This document shows, piece after piece, positions 6,556 to 14,465 of a DNA stretch of 64,000 bases. The stretch is from Candidatus Omnitrophota bacterium (lineage in GTDB: Bacteria; Omnitrophota; Omnitrophia; Omnitrophales; Aquincolibacteriaceae): NCBI GenBank assembly GCA_903820505.1, contig CAIJHQ010000014.1:1-64000 (forward strand), given 5' to 3'. A model generated the notes under the pieces. That model was not told the DNA's origin, did no database searches, and was given only the letters and a program-made list of their open reading frames with translations. Every line of letters starts with the position of its first letter. The stretch's first letter is position 1. Both the position numbers and the translations under genes were made by a program.

Positions 6556-7369
6556 CAGGAAATAAATTTCTTATTAGCGCGAGTAGAATTAAAAGGCCGC
6601 CGAACACGCAGACGACGGTTGCCCCGGTCGGAAGATCAAAGTAATAAGAAAGCCCGATCCCCGCAAGACTCGCAAGAATCCCAAAGCCCCACCCCAGAAA
6701 TAGCCTGCCGGATATTTTGTCTGAAAAAAGGATCGCTCCGACCGCCGGGATGATCAAAAACGAAAAAACCAACAGGACTCCCGCGATATGTACCGAGCTT
6801 GTTACGACAAGACCAAAGGTCAAATAAAAGAGAATATCCCACCCTCGAACCTTAATCCCTTTTTGATAGGCCTCTTCGGGCTTGGTCGAGATCAGAAGAA
6901 ACTTCTTACGGAAATACCAATGGAATAAACCCACGACTCCATAAAGAATGGCCATCGTGAGTATCTCTCGGAAATCCACCAGCAGGATGTTGCCGACCAT
7001 CATATGACGGATCTCCTCATCACCTTCTGCCGCACGGCTTAAGATGAGAATGGCCCCGGCTGCGGCCACCGCATAAACAATTCCAATGATGGCTTCTTGA
7101 GGTATTTTCTCCCGTCGAGCCCGGGTCACGGAAAAGATAATGGCCCCTACGAACGTGGCGGCCAACGAAAACCAGTAGGTTTCTCTTCCGTGGAGGTTGA
7201 AGCCAAACATGAACGCAAGCACGGCACCCAAAGCCGCAATCTGCGCTAGAGCAAGATCGACGAAAATGACCTTCCTTTCAATGACATGGACCCCAAGATA
7301 GGTATGGATTCCCGTTAGGATAAGGCACGCCAAAAGCGGCTTCCACATGAGCATGAGAAAGGGGCTCAT
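6545..7369 (-). CDS. ZnuB-like metal ABC transporter permease
   Basis: A 274-aa integral membrane protein of the ABC-3 family, with about eight hydrophobic segments. Family landmarks are THTYLGVHVIERKVIFVDLA-type N-terminal residues (ALAQIAALGAVLAF) and the C-terminal LLVFSFLIIPAVGAILFSD, where the ATPase usually docks. It imports Zn(II), Mn(II) or Fe(II) with the adjacent binding protein, 2 nt upstream. No ATPase gene lies next to it or anywhere else in the window. The 3' end overlaps the convergent MBL-fold gene. Confidence 0.88.
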   Translation of the reverse strand: MSPFLMLMWKPLLACLILTGIHTYLGVHVIERKVIFVDLALAQIAALGAVLAFMFGFNLHGRETYWFSLAATFVGAIIFSVTRARREKIPQEAIIGIVYAVAAAGAILILSRAAEGDEEIRHMMVGNILLVDFREILTMAILYGVVGLFHWYFRKKFLLISTKPEEAYQKGIKVRGWDILFYLTFGLVVTSSVHIAGVLLVFSFLIIPAVGAILFSDKISGRLFLGWGFGILASLAGIGLSYYFDLPTGATVVCVFGGLLILLALIRNLFPARG

Positions 7370-7371
7370 AT

Positions 7372-8307
7372 TTATTTCCCCCCTTCTTGTTTAAGAGCTG
7401 TTTCAAGCGACGAAATGTTCTGCTCCATAAGAGAGATGTAATCCTTTGCCTCTTTGGGTTCTCCCACCGACTGAGAGAGCGTAACCACTTGCGCCCCAGT
7501 TTCATCTGCGATCTTTTTCGGGGTGCGAGTCTCTTCAAAGGGTTCTTTGATGATCACTTTTGCTTTTTTATCTTTTATTTGCTGGATAAGCCCTGCAAGA
7601 TGTTTGGCCGTGGGAGGAATTCCGGGTTTAGGCTCAACTTCACCGATTACGGAAAGATTGAAGCGCTTAAGGAAATAGGACCAGCTGCGGTGATAGGTCA
7701 CGACCGGAGCCCCCTGGAATCCCGCCATTCGCGCTTCCCAATCCTTGATCTTCGCATCCAATTTTTCATTGAAGGCCGTTGCATTACTTCTAAAAAAATC
7801 AGCGTTTTCAGGTTCCACTTTGGCCAACCCTTCGGCAATATTCAAAGCTATGATTTTTACATTCTCAGGATCACCGATGTAGTGAGGATTCCCGAACGCA
7901 TGAATGTCGCCTTCAGACCGTGAGAGCGAGGTGGGAATCTCAAGCAAAGGAACCCCTAGCGAGACATCAATGGAATCTTTCCCTTCTCCCAAAAACCGCA
8001 TGTTACCGGCAGCCGCAAGCAGCGGTTCCCGCCATGCTTCCAGATCCAGCCCCTCATGGATCAACACATCCGCCCTTTTAACCTTAAGAACATCCTTGGG
8101 CGTCGGAGCATAGTGATGGATGTTTTGCTTGGGAGATGCAATGGAGGTGACACGGATCTTGTCTAGGGCCACTTCGCTAGCGATATTCGCCAACGTGGTT
8201 GTGGTCGCGACAACATTCAGTTTATCAGCCGCGAAAAGGGCATGACAAAATAAGAGCGCACAGCTTGAAACGGCGAGCGAGAGAATAAGTATCTTTTTAG
8301 TCCTCAT
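7372..8307 (-). CDS. ZnuA-like metal-binding periplasmic protein
   Basis: A 311-aa cluster A-I solute-binding protein. The signal peptide covers about residues 1-26 and ends near LFAAD. Metal-site motifs are NIHHYAPTP at about 62-70, DIHAFGNPHYIGDP at about 135-148, TYHRSWSYF at about 200, and KEPFEE near 255. The long His-rich loop of classical zinc-specific ZnuA is absent, so Mn or Fe specificity cannot be excluded. AAAGGAG precedes the start. It is 18 nt downstream of the porin gene and directly upstream of the permease. Confidence 0.88.
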   Translation of the reverse strand: MRTKKILILSLAVSSCALLFCHALFAADKLNVVATTTTLANIASEVALDKIRVTSIASPKQNIHHYAPTPKDVLKVKRADVLIHEGLDLEAWREPLLAAAGNMRFLGEGKDSIDVSLGVPLLEIPTSLSRSEGDIHAFGNPHYIGDPENVKIIALNIAEGLAKVEPENADFFRSNATAFNEKLDAKIKDWEARMAGFQGAPVVTYHRSWSYFLKRFNLSVIGEVEPKPGIPPTAKHLAGLIQQIKDKKAKVIIKEPFEETRTPKKIADETGAQVVTLSQSVGEPKEAKDYISLMEQNISSLETALKQEGGK

Positions 8308-8325
8308 GGCGATCTCCTTTAAGTT

Positions 8326-9675
8326 CTATTGAACCACGTGTTTGTGGGCGCCAATCATAAAATCCACCACAAAAAAAGCGGCATTATCTGTTTTCTCTCC
8401 CCCTGCATAAACGGTATGCGAATATTGGAGTTTCACATCCGCAAATTCGCTTTGCCAGAAAATGAAATAGGGAGATATGCTTGTGGTCCCCTGCCGGCCC
8501 GCGACATCCAGAGGGTTCAGATAATCAAAACGTGCCCCGGTGCTGAATTTCGGAGAGAAACGATATTCCACCAGAGAGTAAAATCCCCAAGGGGCATTAT
8601 TGTCATAAACCCGGTCAGTGCGATTCTGGAAATAGATCTCACTTTGCGACATGACCTTTTTACCCTCAGGGAGGAACCAATTGAAGGTCGCATCCCCTCC
8701 AAAAACCTTCACGCCGTAGCGGTCCTGTCCTTCTGCGGACGTATACTCCTCTTCGACCATGGTGCCAGTGCCATCATCCACAAGAATAGTGCGCGGAGGA
8801 TTCTCATCTCCAAAAAGCGTGGTCCATCCGAGTTCCAAGTTCGTATCCTGCGAGGGTTCAAAGAAAGACTTCAGATGGGTGTTGAAGATCGGCCGACGGG
8901 AAACTCCGGAGAAACTTGCTCCATTGTTCCCGCGCAAGATCTCTCCTGTGATCTCAAGCGGCAGGTCCCAGGGATTCGGGATGCTATTTTTGAGTCTAGC
9001 ACCCGATGAAGAAAGCCCCTCCTCGCCGAAAAAGTTTTGGATCACAAGCGGATAATCCGCGGTTTGCAATTGGTGCCCGTGCATCAGATTTTCTTTTCCG
9101 ATCATCGCGCGGAATTTACCGAGCTGCGTCGTAAATCCGAGAGGTAGGCCCCATCGCGTGTAATACGCCTCTTCAATATCAATATTTTGATCCTCAAGGT
9201 TATCATTAAGCGCGAGTGTGGCATCGAGCCTGGAATAAGGATCGACCGCCCCCGCAAAATTGACTTCCAACTCTTTTAAAGCGATCGTGTTATTACCGTC
9301 TACGTCCGCCTTGTTCTGCGTCAGCTTGCCCTGGGTCGTACCCACCACACCAATATCCGGGTTGAAGCCTCCCTGAAAAAGAGTCTTAGCGGGCGGAGGG
9401 GTTTGTGGCATCGCTGCAGCTTGGATCGGAAGCGAAGTCTGCTTTTTCTCGAATACCTCGATCCGGTAATTTTGCCGCTCGATAATTTCGTTTTGGGCCC
9501 GGACCGTAGATTTCAGAACCTCCACATTGCTTTCCATGACAGCCATCATTCGTTTAAGGTCCGCCACGTCTTGTGCAAGATTGGGTCCGGCAATGGGATC
9601 AGCCAATGCTGTCCCGATAGGACCGAGGCAAAAAAACGGTAAGAGAAGAGAAAATATCCAAAGATGAAGTCGCAT
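8326..9675 (-). CDS. Outer-membrane porin-like beta-barrel with N-terminal coiled coil
   Basis: A 449-aa secreted protein. The signal peptide (about residues 1-25) ends GTALAD. A short coiled-coil region follows at about 33-78, which in other porins trimerises or touches peptidoglycan, then a Pro-rich linker. The rest is a barrel of alternating strands that ends with aromatic residues. GKFRAMIGKENLMHGHQLQ is a typical segment of metal-regulated porin-like proteins in anaerobes. Its position before znuA and znuB suggests it lets metal ions cross the outer membrane. Confidence 0.75.
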   Translation of the reverse strand: MRLHLWIFSLLLPFFCLGPIGTALADPIAGPNLAQDVADLKRMMAVMESNVEVLKSTVRAQNEIIERQNYRIEVFEKKQTSLPIQAAAMPQTPPPAKTLFQGGFNPDIGVVGTTQGKLTQNKADVDGNNTIALKELEVNFAGAVDPYSRLDATLALNDNLEDQNIDIEEAYYTRWGLPLGFTTQLGKFRAMIGKENLMHGHQLQTADYPLVIQNFFGEEGLSSSGARLKNSIPNPWDLPLEITGEILRGNNGASFSGVSRRPIFNTHLKSFFEPSQDTNLELGWTTLFGDENPPRTILVDDGTGTMVEEEYTSAEGQDRYGVKVFGGDATFNWFLPEGKKVMSQSEIYFQNRTDRVYDNNAPWGFYSLVEYRFSPKFSTGARFDYLNPLDVAGRQGTTSISPYFIFWQSEFADVKLQYSHTVYAGGEKTDNAAFFVVDFMIGAHKHVVQ

Positions 9676-9717
9676 AGTGACACTCCTTTCCTGCGTTATA
9701 AATCAGAAGAAAAACGC

Positions 9718-10017
9718 TTAGGAAAGAACGGGAGGTGCTCGGCCGTACAGCGGGGAAAGAAATTTAAAGGGTAAGGACTGCCTGAACTCTGAAAGAGTGA
9801 ATTGCTCTCTTTGAGCCCTAAAGAAAAGCAAAAAAATACAAAGAAGTATGAATCCCAGCGCCGCAACAAATTGGCATGAGGGACAATGGTCCGCGTCATC
9901 CTTATCGCCAACATGATGGGTCGCATGGATCAGAGGATGGAAGGCAAACGCCGCAAACCCTATCAACAAAAGGATTGCTGCAAACTGGAACACTCTATTT
10001 CTTTGGAATTGGATCAT
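9718..10017 (-). CDS. Small His/Cys membrane protein (DUF2946-like)
   Basis: A 99-aa protein with two hydrophobic helices (about residues 11-28 and 50-66). A periplasmic-type hairpin between them is packed with potential metal ligands: H27, H31, H34, H35, then DDADHCPSC with H44, C45 and C48. This layout resembles DUF2946/CopL-like small membrane proteins linked to metal handling. It is the first gene of the metal-uptake operon behind a good promoter, and could be a metal sensor or insertion helper. The family assignment is tentative. Confidence 0.65.
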   Translation of the reverse strand: MIQFQRNRVFQFAAILLLIGFAAFAFHPLIHATHHVGDKDDADHCPSCQFVAALGFILLCIFLLFFRAQREQFTLSEFRQSLPFKFLSPLYGRAPPVLS

Positions 10018-10039
10018 AGTTTTTCTCTGATGAGGCGAA

Positions 10040-10068
10040 AGATTACACCTTTAAAAGCCTGTTATCAA
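10040..10068 (-). promoter_or_regulatory. Promoter of the metal-uptake operon
   Basis: On the minus strand, TTGATA (10063-10068) and TAATCT (10040-10045) are separated by 17 nt, about 23 nt upstream of the small membrane protein gene. I do not see a clean Zur or Fur palindrome, though AT-rich inverted patches overlap the promoter. Confidence 0.65.
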
Positions 10069-10217
10069 TAGAAAAGACCCCGCTTGATTACAGTAACGCC
10101 TTTCAACGCATGTAAAATCTTCCCAGCCCTGAATCGAAACAAATGTCATATTTTGGATTAAAGACGAAAAAGAGGCTACAGCATTTGCCGTAACCCCTTT
10201 TGCGAATAGTACCGAAC

Positions 10218-10244
10218 CCATCCGCCGTTTTCCGCAACGGATGG
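10218..10244 (-). terminator. Hairpin downstream of the SWIB gene
   Basis: An inverted repeat (CCATCCGTTG / CGGCGGATGG read on the minus strand) forms a 10-bp stem with two G-U pairs, 20 nt past the SWIB stop codon. No U-tract follows, so it may work with Rho or as an mRNA-protecting hairpin. Confidence 0.5.
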
Positions 10245-10264
10245 TGCAATAAAGCGAAGTTGCC

Positions 10265-10525
10265 TTAAGAAAGGTGCTTGCTGACGAGTTTGGTCATCTC
10301 AAACATGTTGACGACCTTCTTGCCGCCGAACACGACCTTGAGCGGGGCATCCGCATTGATGTTGCGCTTATTCTTCGGGTCTTGGAGATTGCTCTTCTTG
10401 ATGTAGACCCAAAGCTTTTTTACGACTTCGCTACGGGGCATCGGCCCTTTGCCTACTACTGCCGCGAGCGCCTCGCTGATTTTCATCGGTTTCATAAACG
10501 CTGAATTTGCTTTTGCCTTCGCCAT
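10265..10525 (-). CDS. SWIB/MDM2 domain protein
   Basis: An 86-aa protein that is essentially a single SWIB domain: MKISEALAAVVGKGPMPRSE, then VVKKLWVYIKKSNLQDPKNK, then VNMFEMTKLVSKHL. Stand-alone SWIB proteins are known from chlamydiae and related bacteria, where a chromatin or DNA-topology role is proposed. Presence here supports a PVC-related lineage. AAAGGAGAAAGC precedes ATG 10525. The short basic N-terminus could contact DNA. It is transcribed alone. Confidence 0.9.
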   Translation of the reverse strand: MAKAKANSAFMKPMKISEALAAVVGKGPMPRSEVVKKLWVYIKKSNLQDPKNKRNINADAPLKVVFGGKKVVNMFEMTKLVSKHLS

Positions 10526-11111
10526 GGTGCTTTCTCCTTTTGGTTTGAACCGAGTTCCCGTGTCCGGACCTCCGAACCCGCTCCCACGGCTTTTACTGGG
10601 TTGGCATCATACAATATCGTTTTAAGAACGACAGAAAATCTTTTCTTCTTGTATCTTTTTTGTCGTTAGCCCAAGTGTGCACCCCATACCCAACTGTACA
10701 AACCTCCTCCTTTTCTATAGGACGAAATAAGAAAGTGCTTACACACGAGTTTTCCCGAGACCCTTACCATCGTTCTTCCCCTAGGACGTCTCTAATACAC
10801 GATAATACGCATTACGGCCCACCAGGTGAGGGATTTTAAAGCCTAGGCAGATGTTTTCGCCGCTAGGGCTAGATAAAGAACCTATCAAGTTCCACCTGAC
10901 GAGTCTGCTTATAGTGGCGGGAATTGCGCCATCATCCGAAGGATTTGCTGTTTTTGGATGGAGAAAAGAGGCTTGGTGTCTTTAGGGTGTCTAAAGCTTG
11001 CATCAGCTAAAGGGAAGCCGTCCAAAACCGATCAATTTCACGATAAATCGTAACTTGTTATATTTATTCAAATTACGTTTGTTTTCAAGCACTTAGGACA
11101 ATTCTTCACGA
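10526..11111. other. Gene-free 0.6-kb stretch before the tRNA-Leu remnant
   Basis: No reading frame of supportable length and no recognisable RNA is visible in either strand. Base composition is lower in G+C than the core region. On the minus strand TATGAT near 10600 could be a -10 for the SWIB gene. A segment near 10820-10840 repeats the tRNA-Leu anticodon-region string TTTAAAATCCCTC, but no T-arm or acceptor strand accompanies it. It looks like decayed or foreign sequence rather than an active locus. Confidence 0.5.
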
Positions 11112-11153
11112 GGATTTTAAGTCCGTTGCGTCTGCCGATTCCGCCATCCGGGC
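11112..11153 (-). pseudogene. 5' half of tRNA-Leu(UAA), 3' half missing
   Basis: Read on the minus strand, this gives a perfect 5' acceptor strand GCCCGGA, TG, a D-arm (GCG stem with an 11-nt loop of Leu type) and an anticodon loop CTTAAAA with anticodon UAA (11117-11119). The anticodon stem pairs for only three of five bases. After it I find no variable arm, no TTCRA T-loop with matching stem, and no TCCGGGC to pair with the acceptor through 10526. It lies 51 nt downstream of tRNA-Cys, matching the common cysT-leuZ order. I read it as a truncated gene; an intron-split gene is less likely. Confidence 0.6.
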
Positions 11154-11204
11154 ATGTTCAAATCACGAACGAAAAAAACGCAGAACCGTTCATGATCTGG
11201 TAAC

Positions 11205-11279
11205 TGGAGGCGCGGGGCGGAATTGAACCGCCGTATATCGGTTTTGCAGACCGATGCATTACCACTTTGCTACCGCGCC
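11205..11279 (-). tRNA. tRNA-Cys (GCA)
   Basis: A complete cloverleaf on the minus strand. The acceptor GGCGCGG pairs with CCGCGCC, the anticodon loop contains GCA (11245-11247), and the T-arm has the loop TTCAATT. The discriminator is U and a CCA end is encoded (11205-11207). The D-arm AGCAAAGTGGTAATGC is typical of Cys tRNA. Confidence 0.95.
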
Positions 11280-11335
11280 CTGATCTCCACAACCGGGAGG
11301 TTAAAAATCCTGAAAAATCCAATAACCCTCAAACC

Positions 11336-12436
11336 TTAGCGGCCGAAGTTCACTCCGATGGCTTCCCCGGCGATGACAAGGGGATTGTCGTCGGTGACTC
11401 TTTTCAACTTACTGACCGCCCGCTCGATCGGGATCGATCTGACAGCTCCCCCCTGCACACATACCATTTGAGCCCATTTTTTTTGAGCGATACACTCAAC
11501 AGCATGAGCCCCAAACAGCGTCCCTAAAATGCGGTCGGGCGGAGTCGGTGAACCACCGCGTTGAATATGCCCAAGAACGGCCGCGCGCGTTTCAAGGCCC
11601 GTCATCTTTTCGATCCGGTCGACCAGATAATTCCCAACGCCCCCGAGTTTTTCAGGATAGGGATTCTTCGGATCCGCTTTCTTGACAATCTTCTTCCCGC
11701 CCAGTTCGACAGCTCCCTCGGCCACCACGATCAGACTGAATTTCTTCCCGTACTGCGCCCTCTTTTTGACGGCGCGACAGACCGCATCCATCGAATACGG
11801 GATTTCCGGGATCAAAATAATGTCAGCGCCTCCTGCCGACCCCGAATGAAGCGCGATCCATCCGGCGTTCCGCCCCATGACTTCAAGGATCATAACGCGA
11901 TGATGGGCCGCTGCCGTCGTATGGAGCCGGTCGACCGCCTCCGTGCAAATACTGACGGCTGTATGAAACCCGAACGTGTAGTCCGTACCGCTGAGATCAT
12001 TATCGATCGTTTTGGGGATCCCGATGACCGGAACACCCTTTTTGCTGAGCTGGTTCGAAATGGAAAGCGTGCCATCCCCCCCTACCGCGACCAGGACACC
12101 CAGCCCCCACTGGCGAAAATGCTCGATAGCTTGATCAGAATGGTCCTCAAAACGAATATTTTTCCCTTTGACGACGGGCACCTTGAACGGATCCGCACGG
12201 TTGGATGTACCGAGGATCGTGCCGCCGACGGTCAGAATCCCAGAAACCTGCGTTTGCGTCAATTCATGGCCGCGTTTCTCGATAAGACCGGCGTACCCGT
12301 CTTCAATACCGAAAACTTCCCACCCGTGATTCTGGATGGCCGATTTCGTGACTGCGCGAATCACCGCGTTCAATCCCGGACAGTCCCCGCCCCCCGTCAG
12401 GATCCCGATCTTTAATGCCTTCTTGACCGGCTTCAT
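11336..12436 (-). CDS. pfkA: 6-phosphofructokinase, predicted ATP-type
   Basis: A 366-aa phosphofructokinase of glycolysis. ILTGGGDCPGLNAVIRA (about residues 13-29) opens the nucleotide site. VGGDGTL at about 118-124 and GIPKTIDNDLSGTDYTFGF at about 138-156 hold the catalytic TIDND. EVMGRNAGWIAL and GHIQRGGSPTPPDR are further family motifs. In this family, GGDD marks PPi-dependent and GGDG ATP-dependent enzymes. Here G is retained while the second specificity residue is Lys (PKTIDND), as in some actinobacterial ATP enzymes. ATP use is therefore likely but not certain. It lies 6 nt downstream of the lipoprotein gene. Confidence 0.93.
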   Translation of the reverse strand: MKPVKKALKIGILTGGGDCPGLNAVIRAVTKSAIQNHGWEVFGIEDGYAGLIEKRGHELTQTQVSGILTVGGTILGTSNRADPFKVPVVKGKNIRFEDHSDQAIEHFRQWGLGVLVAVGGDGTLSISNQLSKKGVPVIGIPKTIDNDLSGTDYTFGFHTAVSICTEAVDRLHTTAAAHHRVMILEVMGRNAGWIALHSGSAGGADIILIPEIPYSMDAVCRAVKKRAQYGKKFSLIVVAEGAVELGGKKIVKKADPKNPYPEKLGGVGNYLVDRIEKMTGLETRAAVLGHIQRGGSPTPPDRILGTLFGAHAVECIAQKKWAQMVCVQGGAVRSIPIERAVSKLKRVTDDNPLVIAGEAIGVNFGR

Positions 12437-12442
12437 CGTCGC

Positions 12443-12937
12443 TCAGGTAAGAGGCTTAAGCTCTTCGCCGGTATTCGGATCGTATGTATAATTCGAGGGG
12501 AATGTTTGGCCCGTTCTCGGATTATACTTCGTGTTCATCTCTTGCCGCACGGGTGCCGGAGCACCGGCAACCTGCTGCTGAACGACCGGCGCTAATGACT
12601 GAGACTGCGTCGTATAAGGTTGCGGAGCATACTGTCCTTGATATTGCTGCTGCATCATCTCTTGCCGGATCTCCTTCTTGGTGTTCTCTTTCTGACGGCG
12701 CGCCATCTCACCCGCCAGGGCACCCGCTAAAAGGCCGGCACCGGCGCCAATAGCGGTCCCCGCACCCGCGTGTCCGGACTGACTCCCGATGATCGCGCCC
12801 AACCCTGCGCCAAGACCACCGCCGACCAGCGCTCCGGATTCACGTTCCGTAATACCACTGCTTTCGGAGGCGCAACCGCTTAGAACCATTAAAAGGGCCA
12901 GCAAAACCGCTGAAAATTTTCTCGAAAAAATATCCAT
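12443..12937 (-). CDS. Glycine-zipper lipoprotein
   Basis: A 164-aa predicted lipoprotein. The signal peptide ends in the lipobox VLSGC (Cys at about residue 22). Residues 34-80 form a glycine-zipper pattern (GALVGGGLGAGLGAIIGSQSG and a second run), typical of outer-membrane lipoproteins such as the SlyB/PcP group. A Gln/Pro-rich stretch follows, then a C-terminal NPRTGQTFPSNYTYDPNTGE motif. It probably sits at the outer membrane and has no enzymatic signature. It leads a two-gene unit with pfkA. Confidence 0.8.
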   Translation of the reverse strand: MDIFSRKFSAVLLALLMVLSGCASESSGITERESGALVGGGLGAGLGAIIGSQSGHAGAGTAIGAGAGLLAGALAGEMARRQKENTKKEIRQEMMQQQYQGQYAPQPYTTQSQSLAPVVQQQVAGAPAPVRQEMNTKYNPRTGQTFPSNYTYDPNTGEELKPLT

Positions 12938-12992
12938 ATTCCCTCTCCTATTATGTTTTAAAAAATGCAGTTCCTACCCGACAGGAGGCCTT

Positions 12993-13020
12993 ATTATATT
13001 CATTTTCCACGATTGCAAAA
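12993..13020 (-). promoter_or_regulatory. Probable promoter for the lipoprotein-pfkA unit
   Basis: On the minus strand a perfect -10 TATAAT (12993-12998) lies about 55 nt upstream of the lipoprotein start. The -35 is weak; TTTTGC at 13015-13020 gives a 16-nt spacer. It overlaps the end region of the coaB transcript. Confidence 0.4.
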
Positions 13021-13027
13021 TATTATT

Positions 13028-13687
13028 TTAGCTCTTTCCCCTCGAGGGGAAACTTTCGATCCAATCCAAAAGTCTCTCGGCGACCTGCTCTTTGGCCAGT
13101 TTGGGCAACTCTTGCGGTCTAAGATCAGCTCCGATCATAACAACCTTCGTGCGCCGGTCCCCGAAGGGGATCTGCCTTTTGGGATCATAAAAATTCGCCA
13201 CGATCCCGTCCAAAGCCTTCCTGCGAAGCTTTTCCTTCGCCCGGGAAATAAGATTTTTAGTTTCAAGGCAAAACCCGATCACGACGCGCCGCCCCTTTCG
13301 CTTGGCCAATGATGCGAGAATATCAGGTGTTCTTTTGAGCCTTAGCGCATAACCCGCTGCACTAGGGATCTTTTGCCGCCGGGAGACCTCGGGCGTAAAA
13401 TCGCATACCGCCGCCGCCATGATGAGACAATCCTGTTCCGGGAAGAGTTCCGAACAAGCCTTCTCAAGCTGTTGAGCGGTAATAATGGGAATGAAACGAA
13501 CGCCTTGGGGAGGCTTCAATGCGGTTGGCCCGCTGACCAGGGTCACCCGGTATTTCCTGCGCGCTGCGGCCCTGGCGATCGCGTAGCCCATCTCTCCCGT
13601 GGAAAGATTCGAAAGAAACCGGACAGGATCGAGCATTTCCCGGGTGGGGCCAGCAGTAATAAGGATTTTCTTGACGTGCGCGGCCAT
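13028..13687 (-). CDS. coaB: Phosphopantothenate-cysteine ligase (CoaB domain as a separate protein)
   Basis: A 219-aa protein matching only the C-terminal half of the usual CoaBC fusion. ITAGPTREMLDPVRFLSNLSTGEMGYAIA (about residues 10-38) is the nucleotide-binding start. AAAVCDF is at about 91-97 and KRTPDIL at about 118-124. It joins cysteine to 4'-phosphopantothenate in CoA synthesis. In most bacteria this domain is fused to CoaC; here a stop codon and 4 nt separate them. It is the last gene of the yicC-gmk-rpoZ-coaC-coaB unit. Confidence 0.88.
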   Translation of the reverse strand: MAAHVKKILITAGPTREMLDPVRFLSNLSTGEMGYAIARAAARRKYRVTLVSGPTALKPPQGVRFIPIITAQQLEKACSELFPEQDCLIMAAAVCDFTPEVSRRQKIPSAAGYALRLKRTPDILASLAKRKGRRVVIGFCLETKNLISRAKEKLRRKALDGIVANFYDPKRQIPFGDRRTKVVMIGADLRPQELPKLAKEQVAERLLDWIESFPSRGKS

Positions 13688-13691
13688 AGAC

Positions 13692-14279
13692 CTATTTACG
13701 GCGGGCTTTCTTTTGGAGGATATCCTGGACTTCTGCGCGGATATTCACGTCAGTCGCAATATGGCCGACCCCCACGCGCCCGCAGGCAAGTTCCCCTTCG
13801 ACCGGGTCCAGAAAGTAATAACCAAGGGCTTTAAGCTGCGCGATGTTCTTTTGGGTGATCGGATGCAGATACATCCCGTCGTTCATGGCCGGAACGATAA
13901 GGATCGGTTTGCGCGTAGCCAGACAAATACAGCTCGCAAGATCATCCGAGATCCCCGTCGCAAGCTTCGCGATGAAATTCGCCGTCGCCGGTGCGACGAG
14001 CACCAGGTCCGGAAGGTCCGCCAGGGATGTGTGCAAAACCCCAAAAGGCGCGTCCTTGGGGAACATCTCGGAATAGACCGTCTCGCCGCTCACGGTCCGC
14101 AGCACCGTCCGGGTCACGAACTCATGAGCGGACTCGGTCATAACGCAAATGACACGAATCCCGTCGGCCTTCATCCCCTTGATAAGATCGGGAGATTTGT
14201 AGGCGGCGATGCTCCCCGTGACGATCTGGAGGATCGTTTTACGCGAGGGTTTTTTTACCTTTGGATTTGATCTCGACAT
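13692..14279 (-). CDS. coaC: Phosphopantothenoylcysteine decarboxylase (CoaC flavoprotein)
   Basis: A 195-aa flavoprotein of the HFCD family that decarboxylates phosphopantothenoylcysteine. It shows VTGSIAAYKSPDLIKG near the start, HTSLADLPDLVLVAPATANF in the middle and VPAMNDGMY (PXMNxxMW-like). The C-terminal GELACGRVGVGH holds the catalytic Cys. I start at ATG 14279, which overlaps rpoZ by 41 nt, because no start exists between the rpoZ stop and the conserved core. An upstream in-frame ATG at 14315 would enlarge the overlap. The CoaB partner is encoded separately just downstream. Confidence 0.87.
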   Translation of the reverse strand: MSRSNPKVKKPSRKTILQIVTGSIAAYKSPDLIKGMKADGIRVICVMTESAHEFVTRTVLRTVSGETVYSEMFPKDAPFGVLHTSLADLPDLVLVAPATANFIAKLATGISDDLASCICLATRKPILIVPAMNDGMYLHPITQKNIAQLKALGYYFLDPVEGELACGRVGVGHIATDVNIRAEVQDILQKKARRK

Positions 14280-14460
14280 AAACGACTTTCCTTGCGGCCA
14301 TTTCAAGCAACGCAACGGTCGCGGCCTTTTTTGATTCGGTCTTGATCAGCGGCTGGGCGCCCTGCACAAGTTCATTCGCCCGCGCGGCGGCGGTCAAAAC
14401 GCTTTTGTAGAGGCTTTTGTTCTTTTCCGGCAATATCTTTTCCAACGCGATGTACGCCAT
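14239..14460 (-). CDS. rpoZ: RNA polymerase omega subunit
   Basis: A 73-aa protein between gmk and coaC, the standard neighbourhood of rpoZ. It carries the short conserved core VLTAAARANELVQGAQPLI, followed by KKAATVALLEMAARKV. Omega helps RNA polymerase assembly and, in some bacteria, ppGpp binding. The gene starts 5 nt after the gmk stop. Confidence 0.85.
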   Translation of the reverse strand: MAYIALEKILPEKNKSLYKSVLTAAARANELVQGAQPLIKTESKKAATVALLEMAARKVVYVEIKSKGKKTLA

Positions 14461-14465
14461 TATGA

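Noticed and set aside
8326-9675. TonB-dependent receptor for zinc
   Set aside because: It has no plug domain or TonB box. The length and the coiled-coil plus barrel layout fit a porin better.
11000-11153. Group I intron in tRNA-Leu(UAA)
   Set aside because: The position would fit, but I could not find a guide sequence pairing with the 5' exon, the conserved P7 core, or a 3' exon. I therefore kept the call of a truncated tRNA.
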